64,000 bases of DNA, from the NCBI RefSeq assembly GCF_018294505.1, contig NC_057801.1, positions 197,536,538 through 197,600,537 of the forward strand, read 5' to 3'. How positions within the stretch are numbered: the stretch's first letter is position 1; the number at the start of each line of letters is the position of its first letter. Below are positions 55,651 through 64,000 of this stretch, one piece after another. The translations under genes were made by a program, and so were the position numbers. Origin of the DNA: Triticum aestivum (lineage: Eukaryota > Streptophyta > Magnoliopsida > Poales > Poaceae). The notes beneath the pieces are model-generated. The model was not told the DNA's origin. It saw only the letters and a list, made by a program, of their open reading frames with translations, and ran no database searches.

Positions 55651-56246
55651 GAGGGGTTGATGATTTGGGTGGAAGGTGTCATGCTCGCGCCGGCAGTCGG
55701 GCCATGTGGGATGTGGAAGGAGGAGGAGGACGGGGTTCAGGTGTGGATTACCTGCCTGGATAGGCGAGGCCGAGCAGCGTGAAGGAGGGTCGCCAGCGAG
55801 GAGGTGGAACTGCAAGCAAGGAGTGAAGGCTTCAACTTGGAAAGGAAGGCGGAAATAGGGGAAATGTGGCTTTTGGTAAGGGGGAGGGGGCGGGGAGGTA
55901 GATATTTCCGCGAAAGCCGAAAATTTGGAATTGCTTCAGCGAAAAAACTAGCGCGCAATGTGTCATCAGACACAGTCCCTTATTCAGAGCAGGTTGTGGA
56001 CTGTAGCCGACGAACCTTCTCGAGTAAGCCATAGGTGTAGTATACACCGATGGTGCTCTAGGATATTTTGTACTGCATCTCACACGGTTGGTGATAATAA
56101 ACTGTGTGGGATCTACTTGATTTTTCATCTTGATTTGAATTACATAATGGGGTCACAGCTGCAAAGGATGGTGTTTGAATTGCTAGGACTTCTATCTATA
56201 GTGAACATGCAACTATAGGTGTGTCGTCAAAAAATTTGGAATTATT
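55651..56246. other. Possible promoter/5' part of the X gene and subterminal motifs
   Basis: CCTCCCCGCCCCCTCCCCC on the minus strand (55900-55880) could be a leader; a splice-like AG|GTAATCC lies near 55750. No firm exon. CACACGG-type motifs follow to 56115. Confidence 0.3.
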
Positions 56247-56850
56247 CAGGGTTCGTTTGGACGTTTTTATACGGTAACTTGGTTTTCTAGGAATATCATA
56301 TGCACAATTCAAAATTGAACAACATGCACATGCTCTGGTGCACCAAAATGGGTTGTAAAATGATATATGTGTCCATGGATTGATGCTTACATCCCATTCA
56401 AGAAATGGGGATGAATTTCAAACACCACGACACCGTGGCTCTCCGGCAAATGTTGAGGTGCTTGCTTTTGTAATTCAAGTAAATACAAAACTCGTCTGAA
56501 ATTCATGAACCTTGGCATGCTATCATGGAATGGCATCAAGATGCTGGGGTAAAAAAATGTTGTCCTATTTGAGCTAGGTTATGGTATAAGCTTCTCGCAA
56601 ACCAGAGCTTATCTCACAACAAGCATGATGGTTTCGGTAGGGAACGTTTCACCTTTCTGCACGAAACGATATGCGTTGCATCTTCTCAATTTCAATTTTT
56701 TTCCTAGTGTCAACATAGAACAACAAGGGTGTTGTGTCAATTTTTGGGATTTTCGGCATTCGCTTGGACATTTTTATACATTAACTGAGTTTTCTATGCA
56801 TTCATGTGCATAATTCAAATTTGAACTACATGCACATGCTCAAATGCATA
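56247..56850. repeat. ~100-bp direct repeat pair in X (56247-56345 and 56738-56850)
   Basis: Both copies contain TTCG.TTGGAC.TTTTTATAC, ACTTGG/ACTGAGTTTTCTA and ACATGCACATGCTC in the same order. The sequence between has GGTTTCGGTAGGGAACG, known from Triticeae CACTA interiors. Confidence 0.7.
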
Positions 56851-56900
56851 TAAATTAGTTGAAAATTCAAATTTGTTTCCTTGGTTGCATGCTTAATTAG

Positions 56901-56905
56901 GTCCC
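56901..56905. repeat. Left target-site duplication of R3 (GTCCC)
   Basis: Five bases before TGATACG; the partner is outside the window. Confidence 0.45.
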
Positions 56906-58324
56906 TGATACGTCTCCGTCGTATCTACTTTTCCAAACACTTTTGCCCTTGTTTTGGACTCTAACTTGTATGATTTGAATGGAACTAACCCGGACTAACG
57001 CTGTTTTCAGCAGAACTGCCATGGTGTTGTTTTATGTGCAGAAAATAAAAGTTCTCGGAATGTCCTGAAACTCCACGGAATATCTCAGAATAAATAATAA
57101 AAAATCCTCGCCAAAGATGAAGACCAGGAGGGCCACACACTATCCACGAGGGTGGGGGGCACGCCCCTCCCCCGTGGGCGCGCCCCCTACCTCGTGGGCC
57201 CCCTGGTGGCCCTCCGACGCCAACTCCAACTCCATATATTGGCTTTCGGGGCGAAAAAAATCAGAGAGAAAGTTTTATCGCGTTTTATGATACAGAGCCG
57301 CTGCCAAGCCCTAATCTCTCTCGGGAGGGCTGATCTGGAGTCCGTTCGGGGCTCCGGAGAGGGGGATTCGTCGCCATCGTCATCATCAACCATCCTCCAT
57401 CACCAATTTCATGATGCTCACCGCCGTGCGTGAGTAATTGCATCGTAGGCTTGCTGGACGGTGATGGGTTGGATGAGATTTATCATGTAATCGAGTTAGT
57501 TTTGTTAGGGTTTGATCCCTAGTATCCACTATGTTCTGAAATTGATGCTGCTATGACTTTGCTATGCTTAATGCTTGTCACTAGGGCCTGAGTGCCATGA
57601 TTTAAGATCTGAACCTATTATGTTTTCATGAATATATGTGTGTTCTTGATCCTATCTTGCAAGTCTATAGTCACCTACTATGTGTTATGATCCGGCAACC
57701 CTGAAGTGACAATAATCGGGACCACTCCCGGTGATGACCATAGTTTGAGGAGTTCATGTATTCACTATGTGCTAATGATTTGTTCCGGTTCTCTATTAAA
57801 AGGAGGCCTTAATATCCCTTAGTTTCCAATAGGACCCTGCTACGACGGGAGGGTATGACAAAAGATGTCATGCAAGTTCTTTTCTATAAGCACGTATGAC
57901 TATTTACGGCATACATGCCTACATTACATTGATGAACTGGAGCTAGTTCTGTGTCACCCTATGTTGTAACTGTTACATGATGAACCACATCTGGCATAAT
58001 TATCCATCACTGATCTGGTGCCTACGAGTTTTCCATATACTGGTTCTCGCTTATTTACTACAAAATACCAAAAACATTACTTTTGCTGTCTTTACTTTTG
58101 TTATCGTTGCCACCACTGTCATATTACTTTGCTCACCACTATCATATTACTTTGCTAATAAACACTTTGCTGCAGATATTAAGTTTCCAGGTGTGGTTGA
58201 ATTGACAACTCAGCTGCTAATACTTGAGAATATTCTTTGGCTCCCCTTGTGTCGAATCAACAAATTTGGGTTGAATACTCTACCCTCGAAAACTGTTGCG
58301 ATCCCCTATACTTGTGGGTTATCA
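56906..58324 (+). repeat. R3 5' LTR (1419 bp)
   Basis: TG...CA ends and inner TGATA/TATCA inverted tips. CTCCATATATTGGC at about 57229 is the likely promoter TATA. The second LTR is beyond the window, so its age cannot be judged. Confidence 0.85.
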
Positions 58325-58335
58325 AGACCTTTTTC

Positions 58336-58353
58336 TGGTGCCGTTGCCGGGGA
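58336..58353 (+). other. R3 primer-binding site
   Basis: TGGTGCCGTTGCCGGGGA, differing from R1's site by one base (GTG for GCG). Confidence 0.8.
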
Positions 58354-58399
58354 GCATAGCTCTATTCTTTGAGTCACTTGGGATTTATATCTACTAGAC

Positions 58400-61191
58400 A
58401 CTTAGGAGAATTTGAAAGATGATCGAACTTCTATTTTTCCCTCAACTACTAGGGGAGGTAAGGGACTGCCATCTAGCCTTGCACTAGATTCTCCTTCTGT
58501 TATGAGTAAGTTTGCGACACCTAAACCTACTACTGCTATTGATTCTGATATGTCGCATGTTATTGATGATGCCACTTCTGCTATGCACGATACTTATGAT
58601 GAAACTACTTCTATGCTTGAAACTACTGTGCCACTTGGTGAATTTCTTGATGAGCAAATTTCTAGGTCTTGAGAAAGAGAAATTGTTGAACCTGAACACG
58701 ATGATGTTAGTGATGACGAACCTATACCTTCTATTCCTGAGGGTTATCTTTTTAATGCTGAATCTTTTGAAGATGTTCTTGCTTGCCAGGATAAACGTGA
58801 ACGTAAGAGGTTGCAATTTAAGTGGAGTAAAGAATCTTTTAGAGGTAGAATGAGACCCGACCCTGCTTTTGCTACTTCACCTATCTGTGTTCCTGAACAG
58901 GATTATTATGATATTTCTGTCGATCCCGATATAATTACTTTGGTTGAATCTGATCCTTTTTATGTCTATGAATCTGAAACTGTTGTGGCACATCTTCGTA
59001 AGTTAGATGATATAGCTACCCTGTTTACTAATAATCTAAGATCGCGCCACCTTTATTTACTCAAAATATTTCCGTTCTCATTAAAGGGTGATGCTAAGAA
59101 ATGGTTTAATTCTCTTGATCCTGGTTGTGTGCAAAGTCCCCAGGATATGATTTATTACTTCTCTGCTAAATATTTCCCCGCTCATAAGAAACAAGCTGCT
59201 TTGAGGGAAATATACAACTTTGTGCAAATTGAAGAAGAGAGTCTCCCACAAGCTTGGGGGAGGCTTCTCAAGTTACTTAATGCTTTGCCTAATCATCCTC
59301 TTAAGAAACCTGAAATATTTGATATCTTTTATAATGGACTAACTGGTGCTTCCAAAGATTACCTGGATAGTTGTGCTGGTTCTCTTTTCAGGGAAAGAAC
59401 ACCGGATGACGCTGAAATTCTATTGAATAATATGTTGGCTAATGAAAATAATTGGGCACCTCCCGAGCTACCTCCTGAGCCAGTTCCTGAGAGAATTACT
59501 GAGCCTATTCCTAAACCAACTCCGAAGAAGAGAGGTGTTCTATTTCTCAGTCCCGAAGATATGCAAGAGGCAAAGAAATCTATGAAAGAAAAAGGTATTA
59601 AAGCTGAAGATGTTAAGAATTTACCTCCTATTGAAGAAGTATATGATCTCAATTACTTATTTACTGAAGAACCTCCCGATATCCCGACACAGGTAGTAAA
59701 GGTAAATTCTCTCTATAGATATGATAAAGCTGAAGTCCCTCCTACTAAAATTGCTAGTCATTGCTTGGATGAGTTTGATGACTTTATGTTTAAGCAAGAT
59801 GACTTTAATGCTTGTTTTGGTAGACAACTAATACAGAATACCTTTATGATGAAACGCTTGAGTGATTATATGGCTGATATTAGAGGTGAACTTAAACTTG
59901 TTAGCAAACATGCTTCCATGGTTACCACTCAAGTAGAACAAGTACTTAAAGCTCAGAAAGAAGTGCTTGATGAAATGAATAGTAAGAAAAATGATTATGC
60001 TGTTAGAGTGGCTACTAGAACTGGTAGAATGACTCAGGAACCTTTGTATCCTGATGCCACCCTAAGAGAATCGAGCAAGATTCTCAGAGAAATAATATTG
60101 ATGTACCTAGTTCTTCTAAGAGGAAGAAAAAGAAAAATGATAGGACTTTGCAAACTTCTAGTGAAACTATTGCTGAACCACCTGATAATCGAAATGATAT
60201 CTCTATGTCTGATGCTGAAACACAATCAGGTGATGAACATGAACCTGGTGATAATGTTAATGCTAATGTTCATGTTGATGCTCAACCTAGTAATGATAAT
60301 GATGTAGAAGTGGAACTTGTTGTTGATCTTGATAACCCACAATCAAAGAATCAACGCTATTATAAAAGAAACTTCGTTGCTAGGAAACATGGTAAAGAAA
60401 GGGAACCATGGGTTCAGAAACACATGCCTTTTCCTCCGAAACCATCCAAGAAAAAGGATGATGAGGATTTTGAGCGCTTTGCTGAAATGATTAGACCCAT
60501 CTTTTTGCGTATGCGATTAACTGATGTGCTCAAAACAAATCCTTATGCTAAGTATATGAAAGATATCATAACAAATAAAAGAAAGATACCTGAAGCTGAA
60601 ATTTCCACCATGCTTGCTAATTATACTTTTAAGGGTGGAATACCAAAGAAACTTGGAGATCCCGGAGTACCTACTATACCATGCTCCATTAAAAGAAATT
60701 ATGTTAAAACTGCTTTATGTGATCTTGGAGCCGGTGTTAGTGTTATGCCTCTCTCTTTATATCGTAGACTTGACTTGAATAAGTTGACACCTACTTAAAT
60801 ATCTTTGCAAATGGCTGATAAATCAACTGCTATACCTGTCGGTGTTTGTGAGGATGTGCCTGTTGTGGTTGCAAACGTTACTATTTTAACGGACTTTGTT
60901 ATTCTTGATATTCCCGAGGATGATAGTATGTCTATTATTCTTGGAAGACCTTTCCTTAACACTGCAGGGGCTGTTATTGATTGCACCAAAGGCAATGTCA
61001 CTTTTCATGTTAATGGCAATGAGCACACGGTACACTTTCCAAGGAAACAACCTCAAGTTCATAGTATCAACTCTATTGGAAAAATTCCATCGATTATATT
61101 TGGAGGTTTTGAATTTCCTATCCCAACCGTCAAGAAAAAGTATGATATTCTTATTGTTGGGGATTTTCATATCCCCGTTGAGGTAACTTAG
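58400..61191 (+). pseudogene. R3 gag-protease polyprotein, broken
   Basis: One frame runs from about 58412 to 60050 with TGA at 58670-58672. No ATG stands at the expected start. The gag core is clear (FPFSLKGDAKKWFNSLD, then YYFSAKYFPAHKK, near residues 220-260 of the frame), followed by a Pro/Glu-rich linker (PPELPPEPVPERITEPIPK). A one-base frame change near 60055-60062 moves the frame, which then carries an acidic region and the protease (ALCDLGAGVSVMPLSL; IILGRPFLNTAGAVID). TAA at 60796-60798 falls within the protease. Three lesions make the polyprotein non-functional. Confidence 0.85.
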
Positions 61192-61949
61192 TGTCATTCG
61201 AAATTTCTTCGGTTCCATGATTATTCGGAATGAGTTTGTTAACAAGACTTGATCAACCTTGTTAGTGGGTTCATTTTGATGATCACGAGATGGATGAAAC
61301 TAGAAGCACAACTTTCTATACCCTCTTTATATTTTCTGTTATTTAGTAGAAATAAAGTAAAAGAGTATTTTTTCTGTCTGTTTACTGACTTGTCCGTGCA
61401 ATATACAAATATCCCGAAAATAAAAGTCCTTAGAATGGCATGCCAATTTAATATGATTTTTTCAGGAATATTTGAGAATTTACTGTGCAAAAATCACCAC
61501 GGGGGGAGCCGCCACCCGGCCACGAGGGCGCTCCCCCTGCCTCGTGGGCCCACGGTGGCCCTCCTCCACTTATTCCTGCACCCATCTTCTTCCTCTGCCT
61601 CACACAAACACGAAAAATCAACTCAAGCACGAGTTCCAGCCCCCGTTGCTGTGATTTTCGATCTCCTTGCTCAAAGCACCTCTTGCAAAACTGCTTGGGG
61701 AGATTGTTCCTTGGTATGTGACTCCTCCATTGGTCCAATTAATTTTTATTCTAGTGCTTTATTCATTGCAAATTTGTGCTGTATAGGTGACCATGTTCTT
61801 GAGCTTGCATGTCAAATTTATATGGTTCCAAGTAGTTCTAATGCTTTATATAGGCTCTAGGCACTTGTGGGAGTTGTTACTATCAATTTTATTGAAGTTG
61901 GTTCACCTTTATTTGAAGTTACTAAAAATTTCAGATTGTTTCAGAAATA
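61192..61949 (+). other. R3 spacer between protease and ATHILA ORF
   Basis: Noncoding. GC-rich CCTCGTGGGCCCACGGTGG (61540-61558) resembles the GC-rich block in the R3 LTR. A CTGTATAG|GTG and a TTTCAG before the next ATG could be splice acceptors, so the downstream ORF may be read from a spliced RNA. Confidence 0.4.
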
Positions 61950-62915
61950 ATGAAGAGACTTTTGAGGGGCTCGTCGAGCCGAAGCTCTAAGGAAAAACAA
62001 AAGGAAGAAGAGGAGAAGCCCAAATTTAATTTACCTCGCACTGCAGAGGTCGGGCCGTGTGAATGGCCCTCCGATGACTTCCTGAGGAGAGCTGGGATTT
62101 ATGATGATTTCTATTTATTGATTGAGAACGCCAGCCTCACCAACTTCCTCCACGACCAACGTCATCAGTATCTCTTGCTCACAAATACTTTTGTGCAAAA
62201 CTTCTACTTTTTCCCTAAGAAATCACCTCCATCAGTAGAGTTTCATTTATGTGACGTTGTTAAAAAGATGACATTAGCTGAATTCTGCGAGGTTTGCAGA
62301 ATACCCTTTGAGGGCACCTTAGATGAACCCCACCGTAACGAAGTAGAAGCTTTTATTAACACTATCACGGTGGGAGAAACCAGGAAGATTTCTGATGCAA
62401 GGATCACTAGCATACATTATCCTGTTTTACGCTACTTTGCCTTATTTGCTAGTCATTGCTTGATTGGACGCGGGAACTGTGGGAACCTTAGTATTCCTGA
62501 TATTATTATTTTGCTCCATGGTTTATACCGCGATAACTCTATTAGTATGGGTGGAATTGTTGCTAGATGGTTAAGTCTGAACCGTACTAAGGGCCCCATC
62601 TTTGGAGGCATTTATGCTTCGCGCCTAGCTGAACATTTTGAAATACCTATTAGGCATGCGGAGAAAGAAGAAACAGCGCTGCCCCGTGCTTATTTAGATT
62701 ACATGAGTATGATAGCACATGATTTTCTTGTTAAGAGTCGCGATGGGGAGCTCAAATATAAATTATACTTTGATAAAAATCACCCTGAGACTATTACCTT
62801 GCCCGCTCCTTCTTTGTTTAACTTGTTTACAGAACCTCACATCGTTCCGTGGTCGGCTGTTCAAGCCTATCGGAACACTGCACCATACCCGGAGCCGCAA
62901 GATGAGCCTCCATGA
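61950..62915 (+). CDS. ATHILA-type ORF of R3, open
   Basis: 321 codons without a stop, from ATG 61950. Basic/acidic start (MKRLLRGSSSRSSKEKQKE), then a conserved core (PCEWPSDDFLRRAGIYDDFY, FHLCDVVKKMTLAEFCEVC, GGIYASRLAEHFEIPI). It resembles the Arabidopsis ATHILA ORF1 family (PF03078), whose function is unknown; env-like and RNA-binding roles have been proposed for related positions without proof. No signal peptide or membrane segment is evident. Its intact state next to a broken gag-protease frame is notable. Confidence 0.75.
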   Translation: MKRLLRGSSSRSSKEKQKEEEEKPKFNLPRTAEVGPCEWPSDDFLRRAGIYDDFYLLIENASLTNFLHDQRHQYLLLTNTFVQNFYFFPKKSPPSVEFHLCDVVKKMTLAEFCEVCRIPFEGTLDEPHRNEVEAFINTITVGETRKISDARITSIHYPVLRYFALFASHCLIGRGNCGNLSIPDIIILLHGLYRDNSISMGGIVARWLSLNRTKGPIFGGIYASRLAEHFEIPIRHAEKEETALPRAYLDYMSMIAHDFLVKSRDGELKYKLYFDKNHPETITLPAPSLFNLFTEPHIVPWSAVQAYRNTAPYPEPQDEPP

Positions 62916-64000
62916 CTATTTTTTTATTCTTGCGATCCAGAGGAGGCTGCCAGCCAGTGGCAGTCAGAGTCTTCTTCGTCACACTATGACCCCAGCTTCG
63001 CCTACGGATATCCGCCAGGCCATCCCTGGCAATAGACCAACTTAGGCCAAAAGCCTAAGCTTGGGGGAGTACGTATTTCCCACCGACATTACATTTATGT
63101 TCACACACACTCATTGCTAGATGTCAGTGCTCATACTCTTTCACTGTAATATCGATGCAAGTTTATTTCCCTTTTTCCTGCTTCTTCTTGTGTGTTTAAT
63201 AAAATTTAAGAAAAACCAAAAAAATTAGTAGTAGTTTACTTTCCATGCTTGTAGTAGAATTAAAAAGAAAACTCAAAAATATTTCCCGTTCTTCTTTTAC
63301 TTGTTGGGAGCTTTCTCGTGTAAATAGTTTTTCTTTTCTTTTCCTTTCTTTGGGGGTCGAGAAGACCATATTGAAAATGCTTAGTTGGTCTTATATGCAT
63401 GATTGTTTATTTAAACTTAGAGCCCATATTACTTGTCTTCTCTCTTGAGTTGAATGTTTGCAGATTCTAGCTTAGTCCAATGCACGTGCACTCTTATTAT
63501 TATACACACCGTTCGGTCGTGCAAGTGAAAGGCAATAATGATGATATATGATGGACTTATTGGGAAGAGAAAAGCTGGTATGAACTCGACCTCTCTTGTT
63601 TTTGTAAATATGACGATTCATCGTTCTTGATTCAGCTATTATGAAGTAAACATATTTGCAATGACATTTAGAGATTGTAGTTGCTTGTGCCATGCTTGAT
63701 TAGCTATGAGTTATAATGGTTTACCTTGCGTGCCAACATGCTATTAGAATGATTATGATGTGGTATGATGGGGTGGTATCCTCCTTTAAATGCATGGAGT
63801 GACTCGACTTGGCACATGTTCATGCATGTAGTTGAATCCAATCAACATAGCCTTCATGATATTTATGGTCATGGTGGATTATATCCTACTCATGCTTGTA
63901 CTCGGTGTGAATTAATTTTAATGCATGTTTACGACCGTTGTCGCTCTCTCAGTTGGTCGCTTCCCAGTCTTTTGCTAGCCTTCACCTGTACTAAGCGGGA
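62916..64000 (+). other. R3 3' noncoding interior, to window edge
   Basis: CCTAAGCTTGGGGGAGTACG at 63053-63072 looks like the purine-rich motif shared with this element group (compare AAGCTTGGGGATGC in R1). The rest is AT-rich and without coding frames. The 3' LTR is not reached. Confidence 0.7.

Larger units (their letters stand above)
54650..56905. mobile_element. Outer CACTA-like transposon X, right part
   Basis: Begins inside X's ~247-bp repeat (unit 2 is 54647-54894, unit 3 from 54895, fading by about 55060). Then comes a minus-strand gene remnant, CACACGG/TGTGTGG motifs (56078-56110), and sequence with a long direct repeat (56247 and 56738). No CACTA terminus was seen before R3 begins at 56906, so R3 may have inserted inside X. 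Confidence 0.6.
56906..64000 (+). mobile_element. LTR retrotransposon R3, gag-protease plus ATHILA ORF (Sabrina-like), runs off window
   Basis: 5' LTR 56906-58324 (TGATACGTCTCCGTCG...GGGTTATCA), PBS at 58336, broken gag-protease frame to 61191, spacer, an open ATHILA-type frame 61950-62915, and noncoding 3' interior to the window edge. No reverse transcriptase or integrase lies between protease and ATHILA ORF, so the element relies on others. It differs clearly from R1 in LTR and interior. Confidence 0.85.

Noticed and set aside
13358..64000. R1 and R3 as copies of one element
   Set aside because: Both LTRs begin TGATACGTCTCC, but the sequences diverge at once, and R3 has an ATHILA ORF absent from R1.
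1..64000. tRNA, rRNA or snoRNA genes
   Set aside because: No cloverleaf with A/B boxes or rRNA signature was seen; the TGGTATCAGAGCC and TGGCGCCGTTGCC matches are primer-binding sites.

Overview
The window is plant nuclear DNA of the wheat/barley type (Triticeae). This rests on the transposon content: CACTA elements with GTCATGGAAGTG-type subterminal motifs, two gag-protease LTR retrotransposons whose termini start TGATACGTCTCC, a retrotransposon with 4.3-kb LTRs and no coding interior, and several Stowaway-type MITEs. Nothing bacterial, organellar or viral was seen. There are two assembly gaps (2361-2726 and 3470-3769). No complete, undamaged host gene was found.

Layout. An outer CACTA-like transposon, here called X, occupies 1-1518 and resumes at 54650-56905. 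A second CACTA element, Y, lies inside it from 1519 to 54646, about 53 kb end to end. It has CACTAC-type inverted ends and the same 3-bp repeat ACC on both sides; removing it restores one of X's own ~247-bp tandem repeats. Y holds subterminal arrays (1.7-7.2 kb and 53.2-54.6 kb), a broken gene of unknown type (7.2-7.7 kb), a possible first exon (11.1 kb), an F-box/DUF295-like gene with one internal stop (11.8-13.2 kb), an F-box/LRR-like gene with one internal stop (43.0-44.1 kb) and a multi-exon gene of unknown type with one internal stop (49.5-53.0 kb). No transposase gene is visible, so Y looks non-autonomous and loaded with gene cargo.

Nested inside Y is a block of retrotransposons. R1 (13358-32879) is a gag-protease element whose 5' LTR is split by a 12.3-kb LARD (13737-26085). 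Its 3' LTR is cut by a third CACTA end, Z (32880-33047), which is in turn cut by a minus-strand Tat-type gypsy element, W (33048 to about 36118). W carries an additional gene antisense to its pol. A breakpoint near 36118 joins this to the tail of a chromovirus-like gypsy element with a 4.8-kb LTR (36119-41951). The order X, Y, R1, Z, W gives five levels of insertion.

To the right of X, another gag-protease LTR element, R3, starts at 56906 and runs off the window. Its gag-protease frame is broken, but its ATHILA-type ORF (61950-62915) is open. Between 44.5 and 47.2 kb a ~0.95-kb segment is triplicated and used as a target by MITEs. Element family names (Sabrina, WHAM, Sukkula, Tat, Tekay) are given from memory of Triticeae repeats and were not checked against a database.
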